Shown here piece by piece: positions 14,800-22,872 of a stretch of DNA of 64,000 bases. The notes below the pieces were generated by a model. It saw nothing but the letters and a program-made list of their open reading frames with translations, was not told where the DNA came from and ran no database searches. The position numbers and the translations under genes are program-made. This DNA comes from Aalborgiella sp040079635 (GTDB lineage: Bacteria; Pseudomonadota; Gammaproteobacteria; Burkholderiales; Burkholderiaceae_C), in assembly GCA_040079635.1 (NCBI GenBank), contig JBEBJY010000006.1, forward strand, positions 26,985 to 90,984, in the 5' to 3' direction. How positions within the stretch are numbered: position 1 is the first letter of the stretch; every line of letters begins with the position of its first letter.

Positions 14800-17649
14800 A
14801 TGACCGATACAACTAATACCGATTACCGCAGCACCCTAAACCTGCCAGATACGCCCTTCCCTATGCGTGGCGACCTACCCAAGCGCGAGCCGGGCTGGGT
14901 AAAAACTTGGGAAGACAAAGGTACCTACAAAAAACTGCGCGATGTTCGTGCTGGCAAACCTAAATTTGTGCTGCATGACGGCCCACCTTTTGCCAATGGC
15001 CCAATTCATATCGGTCATGCTGCCAACAAAATATTGAAAGACATGATCGTCAAAGCGCGTCAACTCGAGGGTTTTGACGCCACCTATGTGCCGGGCTGGG
15101 ATTGCCACGGCTTGCCGATTGAAAACGCTATCGAAAAGCTGCACGGTCGCAACCTACCGCGTGACGAAGTACAAGCCAAAAGCCGCGCTTTCGCCACCGA
15201 ACAAATTGCGGGTCAAATGCTGGATTTCAAACGCTTAGGCGTTTTGGGCGAGTGGGACAACCCTTACAAGACCATGAATTTTTCCAATGAAGGCAACGAA
15301 ATTCGTGCTCTAAAAAAGATTATTGAACGCGGATTCGTCTATCGCGGCTTAAAACCTGTGAACTGGTGTTTTGATTGCGGCAGCTCTTTGGCTGAAGCAG
15401 AAGTGGAATACGCTGAAAAAAAATCACAAACCTTGGATGTCGCTTTTCAATGTGCTGAGCCTGAAAAGCTGGCAGCAGCATTTGGCCTAGACAAGCTCCA
15501 CAAAGACGCTTTTGCCGTGATTTGGACCACCACAGCGTGGACGATTCCAGCCAACCAAGCCCTGAACCTGAACCCCGAGCTGGAATACGCTTTGGTTGAT
15601 ACAGAACGCGGTTTGCTGGTTTTGGCAGCTGTGTTGGTTGAAAAGTGCCTAGCTCGCTACAAGCTCGAAGGCACCGTGTTGGCGACAACTTTGGGTAAGA
15701 ACCTCGCCTTGATGAAGTTCAAGCACCCGCTTTACGATGTGGATGCAGGCGATTCCGCGCTAAATTACAAACGCCTCAGCCCCGTATTCTTAGCCGATTA
15801 CGCCACTGCAGACGACGGCACGGGTATCGTCCATTCAGCGCCAGCTTATGGCGTGGAAGACTTTAACAGCTGCATGGCTAACGGTTTCACCACCGACGAT
15901 ATTTTGAACCCCGTTCAAGGCAATGGCCGTTACGTGGACGATCTGCCTTTGTTTGGCGGCTTGAATATCTGGAAGGCCTGCACACGCGTGATTGAAGTGC
16001 TAGCAGAGTCCAACCGTTTGATGGCGACTGAGAACATCACGCACAGCTACCCACATTGCTGGCGGCATAAAACACCCGTTATTTACCGCGCATCGGCGCA
16101 GTGGTTTATCCGCATGGATGAGGCAAACAAAGCCACAGCCGGCGTATTTCCTAAGGATGTTGCTACAAAATCTTTACGTGAATTGGCGCTTGCAGCCATC
16201 GAAGCGACCGACTTTTACCCAAAAAATGGTAAGTCACGCCTTTACACCATGATTGCTGGGCGGCCTGACTGGTGCATCAGCCGCCAACGCAACTGGGGCG
16301 TGCCACTGCCGTTTTTCATCCATATCGCCACCGGTGAATTACACCCGCGCACCATGGAACTGATGGACACAGCCGCCAGCATGGTGGAAGCAGGTGGCGT
16401 GGAAGCTTGGAGCAAAGCCACTGCCGAGCAATTGATTGGCGCAGATGCTGCTGATTACATCAAAGTCAACGACACCTTAGACGTGTGGTTTGACTCCGGT
16501 ACGACCCACTTTCACGTGTTGCAAAAAAGCCACGCTGCGCAATCTACGCCTAAGGCAGATCTGTATTTAGAAGGGCATGACCAACACCGTGGCTGGTTTC
16601 ACACATCGCTACTCACCGCCTGCGCGATGTACGACCACGCGCCCTACAAAGGCTTGCTGACGCACGGCTTCACCGTGGACGGCAAAGGCCGCAAGATGAG
16701 CAAAAGCGAAGGTAACGTTGTCGCGCCGCAAGCCGTGAGCGACAAAATGGGCGCGGAAATCATCCGCCTGTGGTGCGCCGCGACTGATTATTCCGGCGAC
16801 TTGAGTATTGACGACAAAATCCTGGCGCGGGTGGTGGACATCTACCGCCGCATCCGAAACACCTTGAAGTTTTTACTGGCTAATACCAGCGACTTTGACC
16901 CTGCGGTTGACGCTGTACCAGTGGGCGAGATGCTGGAAATCGACCGCTACGCCATGAGCCGCTTTGCACAGCTGCAGGCAGAGGTCTTGGCGCATTACCA
17001 GATGTATGAATTCCACCCGGTCGTCGGCAAACTGCAGGTGTATTGCAGTGATGATCTGGGCTCGTTCTACCTGGACATCCTGAAAGACCGGCTCTACACC
17101 ACCGCGCCAAAATCCAAAGCGCGACGCAGTGCGCAAACGGCCTTGCACCAGATCAGCCAAGCCTTGCTGCGTTTGATGGCACCGTTTTTGAGCTTCACCG
17201 CCGAAGAAGCTTGGCAAGTGGTGGGCAATTCGGAATCCATCTTCATGGAAACCTATGCCAAGTTTGAAGCACCCGACGAGGCTTTGCTAGAAAAATGGCG
17301 CACCATTCGCTTTATGCGCGACATAGCAAACAAAGAAATTGAAAAACTGCGAAGCGATGGAGCAATTGGATCATCGCTACAAGTCGATTTATCGATCTCT
17401 CTGCCAACGGACTATCAAATAATCCTACGTTCGTTAGGCGAGGATTTAAAGTATGTATTCTTGGCGTCTTCTGTTGAGTTATGGGATGCGCTCGGATTAG
17501 TTGTGACAGCAACACCATCTACAAATTCCAAATGCGAACGCTGCTGGCATTACCGTGCTGATGTGGGTAGCGATGCGACACATCCGACGATTTGCGGCCG
17601 ATGCAGCAGCAATTTGTATGGTGCAGGCGAAGTCAGGACGGTGGCATAA
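14800..17649 (+). CDS. ileS: Isoleucyl-tRNA synthetase
   Basis: 949 residues, normal for the bacterial enzyme. The class I signatures are HIGH (PIHIGHAANK, about 69) and KMSKS (GRKMSKSEGN, about 630). The editing domain lies at about 200-400. The C-terminal zinc site reads CERCWHYRADVG ... CGRCSSNL. Between the conserved QWFIRMDE and RPDWCISRQRNWGVP the chain holds TAGVFPKDVATKS, which matches a decayed copy of the dispersed repeat read in frame (residues about 446-458). lspA begins directly after the TAA. Confidence 0.97.
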   Translation: MTDTTNTDYRSTLNLPDTPFPMRGDLPKREPGWVKTWEDKGTYKKLRDVRAGKPKFVLHDGPPFANGPIHIGHAANKILKDMIVKARQLEGFDATYVPGWDCHGLPIENAIEKLHGRNLPRDEVQAKSRAFATEQIAGQMLDFKRLGVLGEWDNPYKTMNFSNEGNEIRALKKIIERGFVYRGLKPVNWCFDCGSSLAEAEVEYAEKKSQTLDVAFQCAEPEKLAAAFGLDKLHKDAFAVIWTTTAWTIPANQALNLNPELEYALVDTERGLLVLAAVLVEKCLARYKLEGTVLATTLGKNLALMKFKHPLYDVDAGDSALNYKRLSPVFLADYATADDGTGIVHSAPAYGVEDFNSCMANGFTTDDILNPVQGNGRYVDDLPLFGGLNIWKACTRVIEVLAESNRLMATENITHSYPHCWRHKTPVIYRASAQWFIRMDEANKATAGVFPKDVATKSLRELALAAIEATDFYPKNGKSRLYTMIAGRPDWCISRQRNWGVPLPFFIHIATGELHPRTMELMDTAASMVEAGGVEAWSKATAEQLIGADAADYIKVNDTLDVWFDSGTTHFHVLQKSHAAQSTPKADLYLEGHDQHRGWFHTSLLTACAMYDHAPYKGLLTHGFTVDGKGRKMSKSEGNVVAPQAVSDKMGAEIIRLWCAATDYSGDLSIDDKILARVVDIYRRIRNTLKFLLANTSDFDPAVDAVPVGEMLEIDRYAMSRFAQLQAEVLAHYQMYEFHPVVGKLQVYCSDDLGSFYLDILKDRLYTTAPKSKARRSAQTALHQISQALLRLMAPFLSFTAEEAWQVVGNSESIFMETYAKFEAPDEALLEKWRTIRFMRDIANKEIEKLRSDGAIGSSLQVDLSISLPTDYQIILRSLGEDLKYVFLASSVELWDALGLVVTATPSTNSKCERCWHYRADVGSDATHPTICGRCSSNLYGAGEVRTVA
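16137..16172 (+). repeat. Decayed dispersed repeat copy 5, inside ileS
   Basis: AGCCGGCGTATTTCCTAAGG then ATGTTGCTACAAAATC. The first 13 nt are exact. The remainder keeps CCTAA and GCTA but has small indels. Read in frame as TAGVFPKDVATKS. Confidence 0.45.
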
Positions 17650-18177
17650 ATGGCTAAACCTCTGGCTAAATCATCCGTCAAAAAAGTTTATGCAACTAGC
17701 AACAGCCATGCCCGTTGGTGGACATGGTTGGGCTTGGCACTCATTATTTTGCTTGCTGACCAATTTACAAAAATACTTGTCATCGGCTATTACCAATTAG
17801 GTGACAGCACACCTGTGACCAGCTTTTTTAACTTGGTGCGTGCGCACAACACCGGCGCAGCCTTTTCGTTTTTAGCCAACGCAGGTGGCTGGCAGCGCTG
17901 GTTTTTCACGGGAATTGGCGTGGCGGCAGCGCTATTTATCACATGGCTGCTACGGCAACATGCGGGGCAAAAACTCTTTGCCTTCGCCATGGCGTGCATT
18001 TTGGGTGGCGCGATTGGCAACGTGATCGACCGCGTGATGTATGGCTATGTGGTGGATTTTTTAGACTTCTACTACGGGGGCTGGCACTTCCCAGCGTTCA
18101 ATGTGGCTGACAGCGCTATCAGCATTGGTGCCGCATGTTTGATTTGGGATGAACTGCGACGTGTGAATAAAAAATAG
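17650..18177 (+). CDS. lspA: Signal peptidase II (prolipoprotein signal peptidase)
   Basis: 175 residues with four membrane helices. LspA cleaves the signal peptide of lipoproteins at the lipobox Cys. The catalytic Asp pair is visible in GAIGNVIDRVMYGYVVDF and FPAFNVADSAISIGA, with the conserved LVRAHNTGAAFSFL before them. The basic N-terminal extension (MAKPLAKSSVKKVYATSN) is longer than in E. coli. Its ATG abuts the ileS stop codon, so the two are co-transcribed and probably coupled. Confidence 0.96.
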   Translation: MAKPLAKSSVKKVYATSNSHARWWTWLGLALIILLADQFTKILVIGYYQLGDSTPVTSFFNLVRAHNTGAAFSFLANAGGWQRWFFTGIGVAAALFITWLLRQHAGQKLFAFAMACILGGAIGNVIDRVMYGYVVDFLDFYYGGWHFPAFNVADSAISIGAACLIWDELRRVNKK

Positions 18178-18274
18178 AGTGCGATAAGTTCGAAAATTGG
18201 TCAATCCCACATTTCAAATAAGGTCTTTCGAATCACTTATTGACGATTCTCCTAGCATTCTGCACAATCGAGGC

Positions 18275-18435
18275 AAGAAGGGGAGTAACTCCCTAATTTT
18301 GCAAAAATGCCAAAACTAAGGCAATTTTGCAAAACGCTACAGCAAGTCGTCATTTCGAAGCTTACTCGTCTTTAACCACAGTAAACTTCCGGCTTGTTGG
18401 TCATGCAGCCTTTGCATGATGAGCCAGACCTTCGA
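18275..18435 (+). promoter_or_regulatory. Candidate yybP-ykoY (Mn2+) riboswitch upstream of the TerC gene
   Basis: GGGGAGTAACTCCC at 18280-18293 matches the conserved 5' loop of yybP-ykoY RNAs (GGGGAGUAG type). The 3' side has TTTGCATGATGAGCCAGACC at about 18411-18430, resembling the family's terminal GAGCnAGACC. Between them lies a long inverted repeat (TTTTGCAAAAATGCC, loop of 8, GGCAATTTTGCAAAA; 18297-18334, one mismatch) forming the variable arm. The 424-nt leader before a TerC-family gene is the expected context. This was recognised from motifs, not from a covariance search. Confidence 0.72.
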
Positions 18436-18462
18436 CTGAAACCTAAATTGGTTTGGTCGAAG
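18430..18462 (+). promoter_or_regulatory. Hairpin after the riboswitch aptamer
   Basis: CTTCGACTGAAACC pairs with GGTTTGGTCGAAG (one bulge). Its left arm overlaps the end of the proposed aptamer, as expected of an alternative structure in an expression platform. Confidence 0.5.
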
Positions 18463-18555
18463 CGTGTAAATACACCATATGTATTTGAAGTTAAATGTTC
18501 CATCAAACACTAACTTCACCGCAACTTCCAACACCTGTTTAGTTTTCAGTAATCC

Positions 18556-18586
18556 GGAAGTCTGCTTGTCAGGCTTCCATTTTGTT
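18556..18586 (+). promoter_or_regulatory. Second leader hairpin with short U-rich tail before terC
   Basis: GGAAGTCTG and CAGGCTTCC form a 9-bp stem (one G-U pair) around CTTGT, followed by ATTTTGTT. It could be a weak intrinsic terminator switched by the upstream Mn2+ element. It ends about 28 nt before the start codon. Confidence 0.5.
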
Positions 18587-18613
18587 ACTTGAAACGCAAG
18601 ATTGGAGTTTTAC

Positions 18614-19342
18614 ATGGAATTATTCTCAACGCCTTGGTGGTCCGCACTATTGGCTATCATTTTGATTGACCTCGTTTTGGCAGGCGACAACGCCATTGTT
18701 ATCGCCCTAGCCGCTCGTAACCTTCCCACGCATTTGCAGAAAAAAGCGATTGCTTGGGGTACGTTTGGCGCCATTGCAATCCGTGCAGTAATGACAGTTG
18801 GCGTCGTATGGTTGCTGAAAATTCCAGGTTTGATGCTGGTAGGCGGCTTAGGTTTGTTGTGGATTGCTTATAAATTATTGGCTGACAGTGGCCACAAAGA
18901 GCACGATGGCCCTGTCGTTAGTACTTTTTGGGGCGCCATGAAAACCATTGTGGTGGCTGACGCTTTAATGGGTGTCGACAACGTGCTGGGCGTAGCAGGC
19001 GCGGCACACGGCTCGTTTGATTTGGTGATCATTGGTCTCTTGGTGAGTGTTCCTATTGTGGTTTACGGTAGCACTATGGTGCTGAAATTAGTTGAACGCT
19101 TTCCTGCCATCATCAAAGTCGGTGCTGCAGTATTAGCTTTTACTGCTGCAAAGATGATTGTTAGTGAGCCTTTACTTGACCCCGTTTACGGCGGCCCTGC
19201 CTCTTTGCCTACGGCTAAAACAATGCAGACTATTGCCGAGTGGGTGACCTATGCCGCATCTATAGCTGGTGTTTTAGGTGCTGGCTGGTGGGTAACAAAA
19301 CGTTCCACATCAAATACTAACAAGGAGATGTCACACAACTAA
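18614..19342 (+). CDS. TerC family membrane protein (probable metal, likely Mn2+, exporter)
   Basis: 242 residues from ATG 18614, preceded by TTGGAG 7 nt upstream; the in-frame TTG at 18602 is part of that ribosome site. The family motifs are present: LIDLVLAGDNAIVIALAARNLP (about 17-38) with the acidic membrane residues, and VADALMGVDNVLGVAGAAHGS (about 115-135) as the second repeat. Seven hydrophobic segments are visible. TerC proteins such as Alx and MeeF/MeeY have been tied to Mn2+ efflux, which fits the candidate Mn2+ riboswitch in the leader. Tellurite resistance is the older family label. Confidence 0.9.
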   Translation: MELFSTPWWSALLAIILIDLVLAGDNAIVIALAARNLPTHLQKKAIAWGTFGAIAIRAVMTVGVVWLLKIPGLMLVGGLGLLWIAYKLLADSGHKEHDGPVVSTFWGAMKTIVVADALMGVDNVLGVAGAAHGSFDLVIIGLLVSVPIVVYGSTMVLKLVERFPAIIKVGAAVLAFTAAKMIVSEPLLDPVYGGPASLPTAKTMQTIAEWVTYAASIAGVLGAGWWVTKRSTSNTNKEMSHN

Positions 19343-19390
19343 ACAACGCCTCTCATGATTCTATTAACTTGAAATTTTAAGGAGCTTATT

Positions 19391-19855
19391 ATGGAAACGA
19401 TGATTGTTTATGTAGATGATGCCGCTTATGCCCGCAAAATGTTGCAGCCACTTTTGCCAACTGCCAAAACAGCCCAGACCAGCCCATCAACGCGCTGGGT
19501 TATGGTGGCATGTACGCCAAATGTGACGCATGACATCAGCAAATGGGTCAGCCCCGAGGCGCTGGAGTTATGGCGTCAGGACTGGGCGGCAGCCTTGTTT
19601 GACCAAATCACACCGTTGCTAAAAGACACGGGCGACACGGTGAGCACCCAACTTGCCAGCCACAAGCAGAGCTTGGTAGACCAAACCGATGCGCTCACCC
19701 AGCAGCATATCGGCGCTAAGGTACTAGATGCGCGCAGACCCAAGTTTGGGCAAGACATGGCTCCCGTGACCGCAGCGCAACAGCAAGAGCACAACAAAGT
19801 TTCGGGCTATGCGGCAGCGGTTGGCTTGGCTAGCGTTTTAGCGGCTGACTTTTAA
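19391..19855 (+). CDS. Hypothetical soluble protein downstream of terC
   Basis: 154 residues. A strong ribosome site (AAGGAG) lies before the ATG, so it is a real gene. The start METMIVYVDDAAYARKMLQPLL suggests a beta strand and helix. The middle is Gln-rich and helical (STQLASHKQSLVDQTDALTQQHIG), and the end AAAVGLASVLAADF is hydrophobic. I know no named family. It lies 48 nt after terC and is probably under the same leader, so a link to metal or stress response is an inference from position. Confidence 0.7.
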   Translation: METMIVYVDDAAYARKMLQPLLPTAKTAQTSPSTRWVMVACTPNVTHDISKWVSPEALELWRQDWAAALFDQITPLLKDTGDTVSTQLASHKQSLVDQTDALTQQHIGAKVLDARRPKFGQDMAPVTAAQQQEHNKVSGYAAAVGLASVLAADF

Positions 19856-19863
19856 ATCGGCAT

Positions 19864-20883
19864 TTACAAAGTAATGATCGAGCAACCCGTGGTTTGGCGC
19901 GCTTCCAAATCACGGTGCGCTTGCTGCACATCGGCCAGTGGGTAACGCTGGTCGATGCGTATTTTCACTGCGCCGCTTTCAACCACCGCAAACAACTCAT
20001 CCGCCATCGCCTGCGTCGCCTCGCGGCTGCTGATATGGCTAAACAGGGTTTGACGCGTCACGTAGATGGAGCCTTTCGCTCCCAACATACCCGGTGCAAA
20101 CGGCGGCACAACACCTGAAGCGTTGCCAAAACTGGCCATCAAGCCAAACGGGAGCAAACAATCTAAAGATTTGTCCCAAGTGTCTTTACCCACGGAGTCG
20201 TAAACCACTTTGACACCCGGTTTCAAGCCCTTTTTCGCATTTTCAGAAGCTGTGATTTCTTTGACGCGTGCGGCAAAATCTTCGGTGTTGTAGTTGATGA
20301 CATACGCCGCACCGTGTTCTTTAGCCAAGGCACATTTAGCATCTGAGCCCGCTGTACCAATCAATTGCAGCCCCAGCGCTTTCGCCCACTGGCAAGCAAT
20401 CAACCCCACACCGCCTGCAGCCGCATGGAACAACACAAAATCACCCGCCTGCAAACCGCCCTGCGGCAGTGTGCGGCGCAGCAGATACTGGGCGGTTAAG
20501 CCTTTGAGCATCATGGCAGCACCGGTTTCAAAACTGATGGCATCGGGTAATTTGCAAACCGTCATTGCTGGCATGACGCGGCGTTCGCAGTAGCTGCCCG
20601 GCGGGTTGCCTGCGTAGGCAGCGCGATCGCCAACTTTGAGGTGGGTCACACCCTCGCCCACCGCCTCCACCACGCCAGCACCTTCCATACCCATGGTTAA
20701 AGGCATGGGCAACGCATAAGTGCCGCTGCGCTGGTAAACGTCGATGAAATTTAAACCAATCGCATGGTGTTTGATGCGAATTTGACCTGGGCCAGGCTCG
20801 CCGACCTCTAATTCAACGAGTTTGAGTTCTTCTGGACCACCGTTTTTGTCGATTTGAACTGTTTTGGAAAGGATAGTGCTCAT
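19864..20883 (-). CDS. Quinone oxidoreductase-like zinc-free MDR protein
   Basis: 339 residues. Medium-chain dehydrogenase/reductase of the NADPH:quinone reductase type. The protein has the family blocks LNFIDVYQRSGTYALPMPLTMGMEGAGVV (about 48-76), the nucleotide-binding FLFHAAAGGVG-type motif (VLFHAAAGGVGLIACQWAKALG) and VVYDSVGKDTWDKSL. The zinc-binding Cys cluster of alcohol dehydrogenases is absent. It probably reduces quinones or enones with NADPH in the cytoplasm. AGGAG precedes the ATG. The SDR gene ends 44 nt upstream in the same direction. Confidence 0.88.
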   Translation of the reverse strand: MSTILSKTVQIDKNGGPEELKLVELEVGEPGPGQIRIKHHAIGLNFIDVYQRSGTYALPMPLTMGMEGAGVVEAVGEGVTHLKVGDRAAYAGNPPGSYCERRVMPAMTVCKLPDAISFETGAAMMLKGLTAQYLLRRTLPQGGLQAGDFVLFHAAAGGVGLIACQWAKALGLQLIGTAGSDAKCALAKEHGAAYVINYNTEDFAARVKEITASENAKKGLKPGVKVVYDSVGKDTWDKSLDCLLPFGLMASFGNASGVVPPFAPGMLGAKGSIYVTRQTLFSHISSREATQAMADELFAVVESGAVKIRIDQRYPLADVQQAHRDLEARQTTGCSIITL

Positions 20884-20927
20884 GGTTTTTGTCTCCTGTA
20901 ATTAATAATGAACGAAAAAATACACGC

Positions 20928-21785
20928 TCAATAAGTACCTGAATACGCGCCACCATCCGTCAAAATATTTTGACCGGTGATGTAGCTGGCCTGCTGGCTG
21001 CACAAAAACGCACACGTGGCTCCAAATTCAGCGGGATTGCCAAAACGCTTGGCTGGAATGGTTTTACGGCGTGTTTCACGGACTTCTTCTAAGCTTTGCC
21101 CCGTTTTTGTGGCCTGGCCTTGCAAGGTAGTTTTGATGCGATCGGTGTCAAAAGTGCCTGGCAACAGGTTGTTGATCGTGACGTTGTTGGCGACCAAATT
21201 GCTGTTACGCGCTATGCCTGCGACAAAGCCTGTCAAACCGCTGCGGGCACCATTGCTCAACCCCAAAATCTCTATAGGCGCTTTGACGGAGCTGGAAGTG
21301 ATGTTCACCACACGGCCAAACCCACGCGCCGCCATGCCGTCGATGGTGGCTTTGATCAGCTCAATCGGGGTCAGCATGTTGGCATCGACCGCTTTGAGCC
21401 AATCCTCCCGCTCCCAGTTGCGAAAATCACCCGGTGGGGGGCCGCCTGCGTTGGTGATGACGATGTCGAAGTCTTTACCAGGGCCACCAGCTACCGAGAA
21501 TGCCGCATGGCGCCCTGCATCTGTGGTGATATCTGCCGCCACAAAGAGCACTTTTGGCTGAGTTTGCTGATTAAGCTGATTTTTACCTTCAAATTGGTCC
21601 ATAGCCGGCGTATTTATTGCCTGAACAGCTATTAAATTAATAGCAGATTGTTGCAACACTTCCACCCCCCGCGCCACCAAAACGACATTGACGCCCTCGG
21701 CGTGCAAGGCCTGCGCACAGCCCAAACCCAGCCCTTTGCTAGCGCCGCACACCAGCGCCCATTTGCCTGCAATACCCAAATCCAT
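20928..21785 (-). CDS. SDR family oxidoreductase with in-frame repeat insertion
   Basis: 285 residues, longer than the usual 250-260. The Rossmann motif is GASKGLGLGCAQ (about 14-25), followed by NAGGPP; the catalytic region is VNITSSSVK with Ser but then ...LGLSNGARSGLTGF, where Asn-Gly-Ala-Arg replaces the classical Tyr-x-x-x-Lys. This resembles the FabG-like subgroup annotated as 3-oxoacyl-ACP reductase homologues, so the reaction is unsure. Residues about 47-62 (SAINLIAVQAINTPAM) come from a near-consensus copy of the dispersed repeat, enlarging the loop after the second beta-alpha unit. Confidence 0.88.
   Translation of the reverse strand: MDLGIAGKWALVCGASKGLGLGCAQALHAEGVNVVLVARGVEVLQQSAINLIAVQAINTPAMDQFEGKNQLNQQTQPKVLFVAADITTDAGRHAAFSVAGGPGKDFDIVITNAGGPPPGDFRNWEREDWLKAVDANMLTPIELIKATIDGMAARGFGRVVNITSSSVKAPIEILGLSNGARSGLTGFVAGIARNSNLVANNVTINNLLPGTFDTDRIKTTLQGQATKTGQSLEEVRETRRKTIPAKRFGNPAEFGATCAFLCSQQASYITGQNILTDGGAYSGTY
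21602..21645 (+). repeat. Dispersed repeat copy 6, inside the SDR gene
   Basis: TAGCCGGCGTATTTATTGCC then TGAACAGCTATTAAATTAATAGC: a perfect arm and a perfect hairpin, hence probably recent. On the minus strand it reads SAINLIAVQAINTPAM in frame. Confidence 0.92.
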
Positions 21786-21869
21786 AATCAGATCCCCTTA
21801 TATTTAGTAGCTTTATTATTCGATGGCATGCTTACCAAATGCATGTTCAGATTGTGCCCTAAATCTAGT

Positions 21870-22799
21870 TCAATCCATGGCCACTGGTCGGCTGCGCGAC
21901 ACCATGTAAACACCTGCCAACACCAGCACTGTACCCGCGATGATCCATAAATTCAGCGGTTCGCCCAAGATGAAAACACCCATCAAAATCGTCGACATCG
22001 GGCCAATCATGCCCGTTTGTGCCGTCAACGGTGCGCCAATGCGCTCAATAGCCATCATGACGGCAAGGACGGGCAATGCCGTGCAAAGCGTGGCATTTAA
22101 AAGTGATAACCATAAAACCTGCGGCGCGACCACCATGGCACTCAAAGGGCGCAGCACGGCAAACTGGGCGATGCACAGCAGGCAAGCCACCGTGGTTGCC
22201 AAGCCGACCAAGCGCAGCGATCCCAGCCGTTTGACCATTTCGCCACTGTAACTGAGGTATATCGCGTAGCTCACGGCGCTGCCAAAAACCAGCAATGCGC
22301 CCCACACCGTCGCTGAATTGTTCACCGCTTGAACGTTAATCTCGTGCCCAAAGACCAACAAAATCCCCGCATAGCTCAGCGCCATCGCCCCAATTTGCTT
22401 GGACGACATCTTCTTTTTGTACAACAACCAGCCCAAAATCAACACCAGCGTGGGGTTCAAATACAAAATCAGCCGCTCCAAAGCCGCGCTGATGTAAGCC
22501 AAACCCGCAAAATCCAGATAACTAGCCAAGTAATAGCCCGTGAACCCCAGCCCCAGAATGCCCAGCCAGTCGTTGCGCGTCAACGCTGCTTTGCCTCGGC
22601 TGGCCCACCAAGCCATCACCGCAAAAATAGGCAGCGCAAACAGCATGCGGTACATGATCAGGGTGACCGCGTCCACCCCATAGCGGTAAGCCAGCTTGAC
22701 GATGATGGCTTTGCCGCTGAAGGCAATCGAGCCGATGACTGCCAGCAACAAACCCGTTGCAAAGCGCTTTTGTGCTGTCATTTTTTGCTGTTCAATCAT
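21870..22799 (-). CDS. DMT superfamily (EamA) transporter
   Basis: 309 residues with ten hydrophobic segments arranged as two EamA repeats. The first has GSIAFSGKAIIVKLAYRYGVDAVTLIMYRML and the second ends GEPLNLWIIAGTVLVLAGVYMV, both typical. Such proteins export or import small metabolites; the substrate cannot be told. It is a single gene with its own start, and repeat copy 7 lies just upstream. Confidence 0.88.
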   Translation of the reverse strand: MIEQQKMTAQKRFATGLLLAVIGSIAFSGKAIIVKLAYRYGVDAVTLIMYRMLFALPIFAVMAWWASRGKAALTRNDWLGILGLGFTGYYLASYLDFAGLAYISAALERLILYLNPTLVLILGWLLYKKKMSSKQIGAMALSYAGILLVFGHEINVQAVNNSATVWGALLVFGSAVSYAIYLSYSGEMVKRLGSLRLVGLATTVACLLCIAQFAVLRPLSAMVVAPQVLWLSLLNATLCTALPVLAVMMAIERIGAPLTAQTGMIGPMSTILMGVFILGEPLNLWIIAGTVLVLAGVYMVSRSRPVAMD

Positions 22800-22805
22800 T
22801 CAAAT

Positions 22806-22850
22806 TTACTATATTTTTAACAGCTGCTCAGGCAATAAATACGACATCTA
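22806..22850 (-). repeat. Dispersed repeat copy 7 (intergenic)
   Basis: TTACTATATTTTTAACAGCTG then CTCAGGCAATAAATACGAC. The CCGGC of the arm has changed to ACAT, so this is a partly decayed copy. It lies between the DMT and LysR genes. Confidence 0.75.
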
Positions 22851-22872
22851 CAACTTAATTTATTGGTATTTT

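Noticed and set aside
18337..18534. A 65-codon minus-strand frame in the terC leader
   Set aside because: It overlaps the proposed riboswitch structure, has no ribosome site and no recognisable protein features.
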